From Polaromonas sp. SP1 (GTDB lineage Bacteria; Pseudomonadota; Gammaproteobacteria; Burkholderiales; Burkholderiaceae_C), in contig NZ_CP031013.1 in assembly GCF_003711205.1 (NCBI RefSeq), positions 2,336,501-2,400,500 of the forward strand: 64,000 nucleotides of DNA, written 5' to 3'. Made by a program: the position numbers and the translations under genes. This document shows, piece after piece, positions 55,281 through 63,978 of the stretch (position 1 is the first letter of the stretch; the number at the start of each line of letters is the position of its first letter). The notes under the pieces were generated by a model. That model worked only from the letters and a program-made list of their open reading frames with translations, was not told the origin of the DNA and searched no databases.

Positions 55281-56228
55281 TTGAGCGATACGCCCGAAAA
55301 ATTTGATCAAAAAAGGCCTCCAGCCCAGACGGAGCCTGGGCAGGCAGCTACAAAAAGCATAGCGTCCGGCCTGTTGCTCGCCACCTTCGGCGCGATTGCC
55401 TTCAGCGGCAAGGCGATCATCGTGAAGCTGGCCTACCGCTACGGCGTCGATGCCGTCACGCTGATCATGTACCGCATGCTGTTTGCGCTGCCCATCTTTG
55501 CGCTGATGGCCTGGTGGGCCAGCCGCGGCAAGCCGCCGCTCACGCGCAAGGATTGGCTGGGCGTGCTGTGGCTGGGTTTTACCGGTTATTACCTGGCCAG
55601 CTTCCTGGACTTCGCGGGCCTGGCCTTTATCAGCGCGTCGCTGGAGCGGCTGATTCTTTACCTCAACCCCACGCTGGTGCTGCTGCTGGGCCTGGTGATG
55701 TACAAGCGCCGCGTCAGCGCGCCGCAAATCATCGGCATGGCCATCAGTTATTGCGGCGTGGTGCTGGTGTTCGGCCATGAGATCACATTGCAGGGGGCAG
55801 ACGCCGCCTGGGGCGCGCTGCTGGTGTTCCTCAGCGCCGTCAGCTATGCGCTTTACCTGGTCTACAGCGGCGAGATGGTCCGGCGGCTGGGATCGCTGCG
55901 CCTGGTGGGCCTGGCGACCTCCGTGGCCTGCCTGCTGTGCCTGCTGCAGTTTGTCTTGCTGCGGCCCATGAGCGCCGCCGCCGTCGCGCCTGAAGTGATC
56001 TGGCTGTCGCTGCTCAATGCCACGCTGTGCACCGCAGTGCCGGTGCTCATGGTGATGATGGCCATCGAACGCATAGGCGCCGGCATGGCCGCGCAAACCG
56101 GCATGGTGGGCCCGATGTCGACCATCCTGATGGGGGTGCTGATTCTGGGGGAGCCGTTCACGGCCTGGGTGGCGGCCGGGACGGTGCTGGTGATTGCTGG
56201 GATTTTTGTGTTTACCCGTGGCAGATAA
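55281..56228 (+). CDS. DMT-superfamily (EamA) permease with repeat-encoded N-terminus
   Basis: The 315-residue permease has ten spans in two EamA repeats (AFSGKAIIVKLAYRYGVDAV; ERLILYLNPTLVLLLGLVMY; MAAQTGMVGPMSTILMGVL). The only usable start before the first span is a TTG at 55281, nine bases after the GGT stop. Codons 8-28 (KFDQKRPPAQ onward) come from a family B repeat read in frame. A start within TM1 is possible but would damage the fold. Confidence 0.85.
   Translation: MSDTPEKFDQKRPPAQTEPGQAATKSIASGLLLATFGAIAFSGKAIIVKLAYRYGVDAVTLIMYRMLFALPIFALMAWWASRGKPPLTRKDWLGVLWLGFTGYYLASFLDFAGLAFISASLERLILYLNPTLVLLLGLVMYKRRVSAPQIIGMAISYCGVVLVFGHEITLQGADAAWGALLVFLSAVSYALYLVYSGEMVRRLGSLRLVGLATSVACLLCLLQFVLLRPMSAAAVAPEVIWLSLLNATLCTAVPVLMVMMAIERIGAGMAAQTGMVGPMSTILMGVLILGEPFTAWVAAGTVLVIAGIFVFTRGR
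55300..55364 (+). repeat. Interspersed repeat family B, in frame within DMT permease gene
   Basis: AATTTGATCAAAAAAGGCCT, CCAGCCCAGACGG and GGCAGCTACAAAAAGCATAG mark left, middle and right parts. It covers most of the cytoplasmic N-terminal tail. Confidence 0.82.
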
Positions 56229-56229
56229 G

Positions 56230-56323
56230 GGCCCCCACGCTCCCCCACTGCGTGTGGGTCGCTGCCCCCCGAGGGGGCCGCCCGCCTGCGGTCTGGCAAA
56301 GCCAGTCCCGCGGCTCATGCTGG
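56230..56323 (+). repeat. Interspersed repeat family A, second right-half type
   Basis: GGCCCCCACGCTCC at the left; bases 56261-56323 are identical to 21047-21109 over 63 positions. It lies just after the DMT stop codon. Confidence 0.92.
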
Positions 56324-56358
56324 GTTAAGGATTCCCGCGTGCACCGAAGTTGCTTTGG

Positions 56359-56420
56359 CATCAAATCGGCCTCTAGCCCATGCTCAGCATGCACAGACAG
56401 CTATCGATTTGATAGCAAAT
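56359..56420. repeat. Interspersed repeat family B, copy 9
   Basis: ATCAAATCGGCCTCTAGCCC at the left and AGCTATCGATTTGATAGCAA at the right, between two convergent genes and only 36 bases from a family A copy. Confidence 0.85.
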
Positions 56421-56435
56421 GGCGTTCAGGCGCTG

Positions 56436-57482
56436 CTACTTCTTGGCTGGCGTACGCCCAGGCGCCTGCGCCGTCGGCCGGCGGTTCGCGCTGCTCATGC
56501 GCTGCGCCACCGTCACGGACGGCTGCACCGCATAGGCATCCAGCCGGTTGCCCATCGCCAGCTCGAGCTGGTTCAAGCGCGTCTGTGCCGGCGGGTGGGT
56601 GCTGAGCGACAGGGCAAACAAGGCGTCATCCGGCGCTGCGGTGCGCAGCTGCTGCAGCACGGCGACCAGGCCATACGGGTCAAAACCCGCGCGTGCCGCC
56701 AGCGCCACGCCGGTGCGGTCGGCGTCAAACTCGTCCTGCTGGTCCAGGCCCTTGGTGTACATGTTTTTGCCCAGCGCCAGCAGTTGCGACGACACCAGGC
56801 CGCCCAGGTCGTTCTTCAGCTGCGAGCTGATCACTTGCGTCAAAAGGCCTGCCCGTGCCGCCTTGTTCATGGCGATCAGGTGGTGCTTGGCCGTGACGTG
56901 GGTGATTTCATGGGCCAGGATGCCGGCCAGTTCGGCCTCGTCGGTCACGCGGTCCATCAGGCCCTTGGTGACAAAGACATAACCGCCCGGTGTGGCGAAG
57001 GCATTGAAGCCGGGGTCGTCGAGGATGGCGAATGTCCAGGGCAGGTCGGGGCGCGACGATTGCAGGCTGATCCAGCGGCCCAGCTGGTTGATGTAGCGCT
57101 GCATGGCCACGTCGGGGTAGAGCGGCTTGCTGCCCAGCAGCACGGCGGCCAGTTGCTGGCCGATCTGGATTTCACGCGGCTCGTCGATCTGGTCCAGCGA
57201 CTGCGAGAGCAGCTGGAACAGGTCGCCGCCTTTGGCCGCCTGCGCGCCCTGCGGCGCGAGGCTGGCGCCCAGCAGCGCGCCGGCCAGGCCGGCCGGTGAA
57301 TTGGGCTGCTGCGCGGGTTGTGCGGGCTGGTTGGGTTTGATCAGCGACTGGAACAGGCCGCCCAGCGCCTTGCCGGGGTCCTGGGCCTGGGTGGCGAGCG
57401 GGCTCAGGCCGGCCATCAGGGCGAGGGCGCAAGCCGCGTGGCGCGCCGGCTGCTGCAGCTTGAAGAGGTGTGGAAAATTCAT
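56436..57482 (-). CDS. Exported M48-family metalloprotease
   Basis: The 348-residue protein has a signal peptide (CALALMAGLSPLATQAQ), a Pro/Gln-rich linker and an M48 domain with HEITH at residues 191-195 and the third ligand in DEFDADRTG. It resembles BepA/LoiP-type periplasmic proteases but lacks the TPR half of BepA. Likely role: quality control of outer-membrane proteins. It lies downstream of an SH3-domain gene on the same strand, 51 bases away. Confidence 0.92.
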   Translation of the reverse strand: MNFPHLFKLQQPARHAACALALMAGLSPLATQAQDPGKALGGLFQSLIKPNQPAQPAQQPNSPAGLAGALLGASLAPQGAQAAKGGDLFQLLSQSLDQIDEPREIQIGQQLAAVLLGSKPLYPDVAMQRYINQLGRWISLQSSRPDLPWTFAILDDPGFNAFATPGGYVFVTKGLMDRVTDEAELAGILAHEITHVTAKHHLIAMNKAARAGLLTQVISSQLKNDLGGLVSSQLLALGKNMYTKGLDQQDEFDADRTGVALAARAGFDPYGLVAVLQQLRTAAPDDALFALSLSTHPPAQTRLNQLELAMGNRLDAYAVQPSVTVAQRMSSANRRPTAQAPGRTPAKK

Positions 57483-57533
57483 GGCGTGCCTCGTTGATTT
57501 TTCTTGTCGTTGTTGTTGTCGTTGTTGTGGTGC

Positions 57534-58127
57534 TTAGCGGGTGTATTGGTCCGGTGCGGCGCTGGGGGCAGCGGCCGGCGCCGCGGGCACCGGCAGGGGC
57601 TCGACCTGCCGGCTGTTCAGCGAGGCACTGCCCGCGAACTGCCGGGCCTGCGCGGCATTCATGCGGTTGCCGTCGGCCTGCGCCACCGCCGCCAGGTTGG
57701 GCAGGGCGTTGGCAAGGTCTTCAGCGCCCAGGCCGCGAATACCGACGGTGGAGGTGGCCACCGTGCTGCCGGGCGCCTGTGCGCTGCCCTTGTTGAAAAA
57801 GCTCGAGAGGCTGCGCAGCGCGCCGGCGCCCGAGCCGCCGCTCTGCGCGCTGGCCGAGGTGATGTCAAACATGTGCACCCAGCCGGTGGCGCCGTCGGCC
57901 GTGCGGACCTTGATCCACGCGCCCTGGCGATCGCCCAGCCGCGTCACCGGCGTTTGCACCGGCAGCGGCGCCAGGCTGCGGGAGGCATCGCCCGGGGCAT
58001 CGCGCAACTGCGCCTCGCGTTTGATCAATGCGGCCTCGCCCTGGGGCTGGGCCTGTGCCAGGGGGCTGGACGCCAGTACGGCAGCGATAACCATCCCCGC
58101 CTGAAATTTTGATTTACTCAGTATCAT
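57534..58127 (-). CDS. Exported SH3-domain protein
   Basis: The 197-residue protein has a signal peptide (GMVIAAVLASSPLAQAQ) and a bacterial SH3 domain (AQLRDAPGDASRSLAPLPVQ ... GAWIKVRTADGATGWVHMFDI), then an Ala/Ser/Gly-rich region. Bacterial SH3 domains often bind cell-wall peptides. It probably works with the M48 protease encoded next to it. Confidence 0.88.
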   Translation of the reverse strand: MILSKSKFQAGMVIAAVLASSPLAQAQPQGEAALIKREAQLRDAPGDASRSLAPLPVQTPVTRLGDRQGAWIKVRTADGATGWVHMFDITSASAQSGGSGAGALRSLSSFFNKGSAQAPGSTVATSTVGIRGLGAEDLANALPNLAAVAQADGNRMNAAQARQFAGSASLNSRQVEPLPVPAAPAAAPSAAPDQYTR

Positions 58128-58168
58128 GAGCCGCTCTCCCCCTCTGTGGTTGTCATCAAGGAATTATT

Positions 58169-58963
58169 ATGGATTTGGGTATTGCAGGCAAATGGGCGCT
58201 GGTGTGCGGTGCGAGCAAGGGTTTGGGCCTGGGCTGCGCCGAGGCGCTGGTGCGTGAAGGCGTCCATGTGCTCATCGTGGCGCGCGGCGCCGAGGTGTTG
58301 CAGGCGGCCGCCGCCAAACTGCAGGCCGACCCGGCCCGGCCCGCGAGTGCGAGCGTCCAGTTCGTCGCCGCAGACATTACCACCGCGGAAGGCCGCGCTG
58401 CGGTATTCGCGGTGCGCAAGGACTTCGACATCGTGGTGACCAACGCCGGCGGCCCGCCGCCGGGCGACTTCCGCGATTGGGACCGCGACGCCTGGATCAA
58501 GGCGGTTGACGCCAACATGCTGACCCCGATCGAGCTCATCAAGGCGACCGTCGACGGCATGGCAGCACGCGGCTTCGGGCGCATCGTCAACATCACGTCC
58601 AGCGCCGTCAAGTCGCCCATCGACATCCTGGGCCTGTCCAACGGCGCGCGCAGCGGCCTCACCGGTTTTGTGGCGGGCGTGGCGCGCAGCAAGCTGGCGG
58701 CGCAGGGCGTCACCATCAACAACCTGCTGCCCGGCGCCTTCGACACCGACCGCCTGCGCGGCACCATGAGCGGCGCGGCGCAAAAAACCGGCCAACCGAT
58801 TGAAACCATCATGGACGCACGCCGCAAGAACATCCCGGCCCAGCGCTTCGGCACCTCCGCAGAGTTCGGCGCCATCTGCGCTTTCCTGTGCAGCCAGCAT
58901 GCCGGCTACATGACGGGGCAGAACGTGCTGGCCGACGGCGGGGCCTACCCGGGCACCTACTGA
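58169..58963 (+). CDS. Atypical SDR without the YxxxK active site
   Basis: The 264-residue protein has the SDR cofactor loop CGASKGLGLG, the NAGGPPPG variant of NNAG and the C-terminal FLCSQHAGYMTGQNVLADGG. At the active site, after ITSSAVKSPIDIL, it reads GLSNGARSG where YxxxK is expected, so the catalytic Tyr and Lys are missing. A known SDR subgroup with LSN in this place exists; its reaction is unclear to me. Confidence 0.88.
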   Translation: MDLGIAGKWALVCGASKGLGLGCAEALVREGVHVLIVARGAEVLQAAAAKLQADPARPASASVQFVAADITTAEGRAAVFAVRKDFDIVVTNAGGPPPGDFRDWDRDAWIKAVDANMLTPIELIKATVDGMAARGFGRIVNITSSAVKSPIDILGLSNGARSGLTGFVAGVARSKLAAQGVTINNLLPGAFDTDRLRGTMSGAAQKTGQPIETIMDARRKNIPAQRFGTSAEFGAICAFLCSQHAGYMTGQNVLADGGAYPGTY

Positions 58964-58975
58964 TTGCCCGCGTTC

Positions 58976-59350
58976 ATGGGCCTGCGCTACCTCAACTTCG
59001 ATCACAGCGAGGACGGCGATGGCGTGGGCACGCTGGAGGCCATGGCCTCCGTCTGGCCTGAGCAGGTGCAGGCCGTGCATGCCGAGGTCGTCCAGGTGCT
59101 GGACTGGGTCCATGCGCAATTTCCCGGGCGGCGCGGCCCGCTCGATGAAGGTTTTGACTGGGACTATGACCTGCACGGTGTGCAGGAACTGACGGCACCC
59201 GAGGTTTTGCACTACGACGAACAGGCGCGCCGCCTAAGCGTAGAGGCCGGTGCGCCCGGCAAGCCACGGCACACGCTGACACTCTCGCTGAGCGGAACGC
59301 CCGCGTTTTGCGAGGCGTTCATCCAGCAATTCGGCTTGAACGCTGACTGA
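58976..59350 (+). CDS. Hypothetical protein, about 124 residues
   Basis: Not assigned to a known domain. The start region GLRYLNFDHSEDGDGVGTLE and the segment GFDWDYDLHGVQELTAPEVLHYD look like a conserved small Burkholderiales protein. The ATG at 58976 lies 12 bases after the SDR stop, so the two are co-transcribed. It is acidic, soluble and without signal peptide. Confidence 0.75.
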   Translation: MGLRYLNFDHSEDGDGVGTLEAMASVWPEQVQAVHAEVVQVLDWVHAQFPGRRGPLDEGFDWDYDLHGVQELTAPEVLHYDEQARRLSVEAGAPGKPRHTLTLSLSGTPAFCEAFIQQFGLNAD

Positions 59351-59365
59351 GCCGTACTTGCGGGC

Positions 59366-61348
59366 TCACGACATCACAGCCTCGCCGCGCACCCGCCGCA
59401 TCAGCTCGTGCTGCATCCCGAAGACCCGCAGCTGCTCCGCATAGGGCGCGAGCATCTGCTCTTCCTTCGCGATCGCCACGCCCAGCAGGCTGGCCATTTT
59501 TTCTTTGCCCACCTGGCCGTGCGCCAGCAGCTCGTCCACGATGCCCAGCAGCAGGGCCGAATCGGCTTTGAGGATTTCCTGCGCGCGCGCGTAGGCCTGC
59601 GCCAGCAGGGCCTCGATCTCGGCGTTGGTGGGCTCCACGTCGGTGTTGAGGTTTTCTTCAGTGCTGTCGGTCACGTCGATGCGGCTGAGCCGCTTGCCAA
59701 AACCGAAGTGGCGCACAAAACGCGCGGCCAGGGCCGTGGCATTCTTGAAGTCGCTTTCGCTGCCGGTGGTGCAGGCATCGTCGCCGAACACCAGGGCCTC
59801 GGCGGCGCGGCCGGCCAGGCTCACGCAGATGCGGTCCAGGCAGCTTTGCCGTGACTCGGCCTTCATGCGCACATAGCTGTTGTAGCCGCCCTCAAACGAC
59901 GCCACATTGATCTTGACCTCCTGCGGCGCATGGCCGAACAGCCGGCCATAGACCAGGCCGTGGCCGGCTTCATGTACGGCCAGCAGGGCCCGGAAGTCGG
60001 GGCTGGCGCGCTGCTTGAGCTGGTTGAGGTCCAGCGGCACAGGGTAGGCGATGCTTGCGCCCCCGTTTTTGCCATGGCTGACGTGCAGGGATTGTGTGGT
60101 GGCGTCCAGCCTCACGCGCAGCGTTGCGCCTTCGGCGATGCCGTGCTCAAGGGCCCACAGTGCGGCGTTGACCAGCGGCGCGCTCAGGATGGCGTGGATC
60201 GACGAGAACAGCGGGCGCGTCCCCTGGGCGGGGAAAACCGCGTTGGCGTAAATCCCCTGGTACACCGATTCGTGCAGGTCAAAAACCAGCCCGGCGCTCG
60301 CCTGCATTTCGTCGACATACCGGGCACAGGTGCTGCGGATCAGCCGCTCATACGTGGACTGGCTCAGCGACGGGTAGATCACGTGGTTGTTCCCCAGCCG
60401 GGCGATCTGCTCGGGCTTGAAGCGCTCTCCCAGGGCTTTCTTGACGTCGATCACCGACAGCTTTTTTGTCAGCGCATGAAAGATATCGGCGTCGGTGTCG
60501 CAGTCTTCCACGCGTTTGGCGGTGCCTTCGTACATCTCGTCCAGGTTGCCCGAGACGAAGATGAGTAGCCGGCTGTAATCCGTTTCCCACGAGTCGGTCG
60601 AGGCCCGGAACGCCAGCATGCGCTCCTGCAGTTGTTGGGGCGTCCAGGTCATCACTTCCTGCAGCGGCTCCTTGAGCTTGAGGCTTTGCCGGAACTCCTG
60701 CGCCTGGTAGGGCGAGAGGGCGAATTTCAGTTTTTTGGGCAGTGCGCCGTCTTTCTCAGGCTTTTCATCTGCTTCCTCGCGTTCGTGGTCGTACAGCGAG
60801 AAGGCCAGCGACGATTCAAGCTCCTGCAGAAAAGACAGCGACGGCGGCAGGCGCCCGTCGGACAGCAGCTGCCAGACGTCCTGGTAGCGCTTGACCGCCA
60901 GGTCGCCGCCTTTTTCGTTGACGGTGCGAAAGCGCTGGAACTCGTCCAGCACCAGCATGCCGGGCTCGCCCTCGGCTACACCGGACTCGGCCAGCATCGC
61001 GCTGATGGAGTCGGCGCTGCGCCAGCTGCCGCCGTTGCTGAAGCCGTCCATCTGCACTTCGACAAAGCGGTCGTAAAAGCCCAGCTTTTGCGCCAGGCGG
61101 CGCGTGAGCTGGGTCTTGCCGGTGCCGGTCAGGCCCCACAGGCACACAATCACCGGGCGGCGAATGATGTGCGGCAGCACATACCAGGCGCGGATCGACT
61201 CGATCACCCGGTCGATGATCCCGTCAATGCCGAACAGCTCGGTCTTCAGCTCGGCCGCGACCAGGGCCAGGTGGGCACTGCGTTCGCGCATGAGCCCGGG
61301 CGGCACGCGGGCTGCGGCAGCCGTCTCGGTTGTCATATCGTTTTTCAT
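59366..61348 (-). CDS. Soluble AAA+ ATPase fused to an M41 (FtsH-like) peptidase
   Basis: The 660-residue protein joins two machines. Residues 35-345 are an AAA+ module with Walker A GLTGTGKT (72-79), Walker B MLVLDE (131-136), sensor 1 LLIFVSGNLDE and a Clp/HslU-like small domain (GERFKPEQIARLGNN, YPSLSQSTYERLI). Residues 450-650 are an M41 peptidase: HEAGH at 459-463, GRAAEALVFGDDACTTGS and the third zinc ligand D533 in SESDFKNAT. Unlike FtsH it has no membrane span and its ATPase is not FtsH-like. The start ATG at 61348 follows a small basic gene by nine bases; an in-frame TTG at 61357 is an alternative. Substrates unknown. Confidence 0.88.
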   Translation of the reverse strand: MKNDMTTETAAAARVPPGLMRERSAHLALVAAELKTELFGIDGIIDRVIESIRAWYVLPHIIRRPVIVCLWGLTGTGKTQLTRRLAQKLGFYDRFVEVQMDGFSNGGSWRSADSISAMLAESGVAEGEPGMLVLDEFQRFRTVNEKGGDLAVKRYQDVWQLLSDGRLPPSLSFLQELESSLAFSLYDHEREEADEKPEKDGALPKKLKFALSPYQAQEFRQSLKLKEPLQEVMTWTPQQLQERMLAFRASTDSWETDYSRLLIFVSGNLDEMYEGTAKRVEDCDTDADIFHALTKKLSVIDVKKALGERFKPEQIARLGNNHVIYPSLSQSTYERLIRSTCARYVDEMQASAGLVFDLHESVYQGIYANAVFPAQGTRPLFSSIHAILSAPLVNAALWALEHGIAEGATLRVRLDATTQSLHVSHGKNGGASIAYPVPLDLNQLKQRASPDFRALLAVHEAGHGLVYGRLFGHAPQEVKINVASFEGGYNSYVRMKAESRQSCLDRICVSLAGRAAEALVFGDDACTTGSESDFKNATALAARFVRHFGFGKRLSRIDVTDSTEENLNTDVEPTNAEIEALLAQAYARAQEILKADSALLLGIVDELLAHGQVGKEKMASLLGVAIAKEEQMLAPYAEQLRVFGMQHELMRRVRGEAVMS

Positions 61349-61357
61349 GTCAGTCAA

Positions 61358-61600
61358 TCAATCAATCAGTTTTTTAAGGGCCTTGTGTAAGGCCACGGTT
61401 TCAGCACGGCGATGCGCGCCGGTGCTGCGAATATGTTTGCCCGCGCCGGACGTGATGGCGCGACGGGCCAGCGCCTGCACCACGGGGTTGCGCGGCGCGG
61501 GCAGCTGCACGGTCAAGGCAAGCGGCTGCTTCATGCGCCGCAAATGCTTGACCTTGCCTGCGGCAAAGTCACGGGAAAAAGTTTTGGCACTCATGTGCAC
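61358..61600 (-). CDS. Small basic protein coupled to the AAA+/M41 protease
   Basis: The 80-residue (or 78, from the second ATG at 61594) protein is rich in Lys and Arg (RDFAAGKVKHLRRMKQPL; ALARRAITSGAGKHIRSTGAHRR). No domain recognised. It ends nine bases before the protease start, so it is the first gene of a two-gene operon and may be an adaptor, inhibitor or substrate. A terminator-like hairpin stands just upstream. Confidence 0.65.
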   Translation of the reverse strand: MHMSAKTFSRDFAAGKVKHLRRMKQPLALTVQLPAPRNPVVQALARRAITSGAGKHIRSTGAHRRAETVALHKALKKLID

Positions 61601-61612
61601 GCTCCAGAAAGC

Positions 61613-61645
61613 AAAAAACCCCGGCGAAAAATCAGCCTGGGGTTT
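61613..61645 (-). terminator. Leader terminator ahead of the protease operon
   Basis: On the minus strand CCCC-A-GGC pairs with GCC-GGGG, followed by six T residues, ending 12 bases before the first start codon of the small basic gene. It could be an attenuator, or stop transcripts from upstream. Confidence 0.55.
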
Positions 61646-61762
61646 GCGGAGCGCGCTTCACACGTGAAGGCGCGGCACCGACTGCCCGCAGGGCTGGGTA
61701 TGGTGGGCACCACATCCAGCCGGGGGCAGTGGAGGGTGCGTCAGGTGTGAGTGAACAAAGTC

Positions 61763-61897
61763 ATGGGTCTTGGTGGCTTCAAGGGTTGGCTGCGCAAGGT
61801 TATTCGTTGCGCAGCGGCTCAAAGCAAGGAACGGATTCTGAAGAGCCCGCGCGGGCTTGGCAAGTTTTATGCGAGGGTTTTTGATGAGGTGTTGTGA
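61763..61897 (+). CDS. Possible 44-residue basic small protein
   Basis: An open frame from ATG to TGA encodes a short peptide starting MGLGGFKGWLRKVIRCAAAQ and ending YARVFDEVL, amphipathic and basic at the N-terminus. No convincing ribosome binding site is present. It fills part of the otherwise empty 61601-61943 spacer. Coding status is uncertain. Confidence 0.3.
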   Translation: MGLGGFKGWLRKVIRCAAAQSKERILKSPRGLGKFYARVFDEVL

Positions 61898-61943
61898 AAA
61901 TCAAACCAACACCGCGCCATGACGCCGGTGTTTGCCAGGCGCC

Positions 61944-62843
61944 TCAGCGCCGCGACGACACCACGATGCCGCCCACGATCAGCACAAAAGCGACGGCGTG
62001 ATAAAGATGCGGCAGCTCACCCAGAAACGCCGCCGACAGCAGCGCGGCGAACAGCGGCGTGAGGTTGGAAAAGAAGCCCGCGATCGCCGGCCCGACCCGC
62101 TGCACGCCCATGCCCCAGCAGCGATAGGCGATCACCGCGGGCCCGACGGCCACGTACAGCAAGGCCGCAGCCAGCGGCCAGCCCCAACTGATGTGCGCAT
62201 CGGTCAGCGCCCACTCACCCGCTGCAAAAGCGCCTGACCAGGCCAGGCCGAAGACGATTTGCGCAAGCAAAAAAGCCGCCCAGTCGCGGCGGATTTCGCC
62301 GGGCTCTTTGGGTTGCGACAGCAGCCAGCTGTAGAACGCCCAGGACAACGTGGCCAGCAGCACATACAGGTCGCCGGGCACCAGTTGCACCTGCATCAAC
62401 AACTCCCACTGGCCGCGCGACAGGACCACCAGCACGCCGGCAATCGACAGCACGGCGCCGGCGACCTGGCGACGGGACACGGCCTGGCCGAAGAACAGCG
62501 CGCCCACGACCAGCATCCAGATCGGCACGCTGGATGCGACCAGCGTGACGTTGAGCGGCGTGGAAGTTTTCAGTGCCAGGTACTGCAAGGCGTTGTAGCA
62601 GCCCACACCCAGCAGGCCCAGCACCGCAAAGCGCTTCCAGTGCGCCCACAGGCCGCTGCCCGGTTTCAACACCTGCCAGGCCAGCGGCAGCAGAATCACA
62701 AACGCCAGCGCCCAGCGCAAAAAATTGAGCGTCATGGGCGGCACCAGGCCGGTGACCAGGCGGCCGACGACGGCATTGCCGGCCCAGAGCATGGGAGGGA
62801 TCACCAGCAGCGTGGCGGTGGCGGGCGTGAGGCGTTGGGTCAT
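61944..62843 (-). CDS. DMT-superfamily (EamA) permease
   Basis: The 299-residue protein has ten spans in two EamA domains (PPMLWAGNAVVGRLVTGLVPP; NALQYLALKTSTPLNVTLVASSVP split over helix 3-4; GPAIAGFFSNLTPLFAALLS). Probably an exporter of amino acids or related metabolites. Divergent from the quinone oxidoreductase gene with 139 bases between. Confidence 0.9.
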   Translation of the reverse strand: MTQRLTPATATLLVIPPMLWAGNAVVGRLVTGLVPPMTLNFLRWALAFVILLPLAWQVLKPGSGLWAHWKRFAVLGLLGVGCYNALQYLALKTSTPLNVTLVASSVPIWMLVVGALFFGQAVSRRQVAGAVLSIAGVLVVLSRGQWELLMQVQLVPGDLYVLLATLSWAFYSWLLSQPKEPGEIRRDWAAFLLAQIVFGLAWSGAFAAGEWALTDAHISWGWPLAAALLYVAVGPAVIAYRCWGMGVQRVGPAIAGFFSNLTPLFAALLSAAFLGELPHLYHAVAFVLIVGGIVVSSRR

Positions 62844-62982
62844 GCCAGCGACTTTACCAAGCGGCGCTGTTTTCCGACGAAGGGGACGTGTTCAACCCTC
62901 GAGCCGTGCGGCCCATTGGGATTCATGGCACCATGACGGCCGAGCTTCTTTCCCACCCACCGCAACCTTTGCAAGGAACACC

Positions 62983-63978
62983 ATGGCCTCCTACCCCTCC
63001 AAAGCCGTCCGCATCGACAAGCACGGCGGCCCCGAAGAACTCAAACTGGTGGACGTGACGGTGGGCGAGCCTGGACCGGGCGAAATACGCATTCGCCACA
63101 AGGCCATCGGCCTGAACTACATCGACGTCTACCAGCGCAGCGGCGTCTACCCGTTCACCATGCCGCTGCAACTGGGCATGGAGGCGTCGGGCGTGATCGA
63201 GGCTGTGGGCGAAGGCGTCACGCACCTCAAGCCGGGCGACCGCGCCGCCTACGCCAGCCAGCCGCCGGGCAGCTACTGCGAGCTGCGTGTGATGCCGGCC
63301 AAGTGTGTGTGCAAGCTGCCCGATGTCATCTCGTTCGAGACCGGCGCGGCCATGATGCTCAAGGGCCTGACCGCGCAGTACCTGCTGCGCCGCACGCAGC
63401 CGCAAGGCGGCCTGCAGCCCGGCGACTTTGTGCTGTTTCACGCCGCGGCCGGTGGTGTCGGCCTGATCGCCTGCCAGTGGGCCAGGGCCATGGGACTGCA
63501 GCTCATCGGCACGGCGGGTTCCGACGAAAAATGCGCGCTGGCCCTGTCGCAGGGCGCAGCCTTCGCCATCAACTACGCGAAAGAAGACTTTGTGGCCCGC
63601 GTCAAAGAGATCACCGGCGGCAAGGGCGTCAAGGTCGTGTACGACTCGGTGGGCAAAGACACCTTCATGAAGTCGCTGGATTGCCTGCGGCCTTTCGGCC
63701 TGCTGGCCAACTTCGGCAATGCCTCAGGCAAGACGCCGCCGCTGGACATCGGCCTGCTGGCTTCCAAGGGCTCGCTCTATGTGTCAAGGCCAACGCTCTT
63801 CACCCACATCGCCACACGCGAAACCACCCAGGAGATGGCCGATGAACTGTTCGGCATGCTGACCAGCGCCAAGCTCCACATCCCGATCGACCAGCACTTC
63901 GCCCTGGCCGACGTGGCAGAGGCGCACCGCGCGCTGGAGGCTCGCAAGACCACCGGCTGCACTGTTCTGACGGTGTAA
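62983..63978 (+). CDS. NADPH:quinone oxidoreductase (zeta-crystallin type)
   Basis: The 331-residue MDR-family enzyme lacks the structural zinc cysteines and has the QOR pattern: IRHKAIGLNYIDVYQRSGVY, GMEASGVIEAVGEGV, DRAAYASQPPGSYCE and the cofactor loop HAAAGGVGLIACQWAR. It reduces quinones or enones with NADPH in the cytosol. AAGGA precedes the ATG at 62983; upstream open frame is not coding. The gene is complete before the window ends. Confidence 0.94.
   Translation: MASYPSKAVRIDKHGGPEELKLVDVTVGEPGPGEIRIRHKAIGLNYIDVYQRSGVYPFTMPLQLGMEASGVIEAVGEGVTHLKPGDRAAYASQPPGSYCELRVMPAKCVCKLPDVISFETGAAMMLKGLTAQYLLRRTQPQGGLQPGDFVLFHAAAGGVGLIACQWARAMGLQLIGTAGSDEKCALALSQGAAFAINYAKEDFVARVKEITGGKGVKVVYDSVGKDTFMKSLDCLRPFGLLANFGNASGKTPPLDIGLLASKGSLYVSRPTLFTHIATRETTQEMADELFGMLTSAKLHIPIDQHFALADVAEAHRALEARKTTGCTVLTV

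Noticed and set aside
54600..56318. 572-codon minus-strand frame opposite GGT and the DMT permease
   Set aside because: Antisense shadow; its first residues are only the translated family A repeat.
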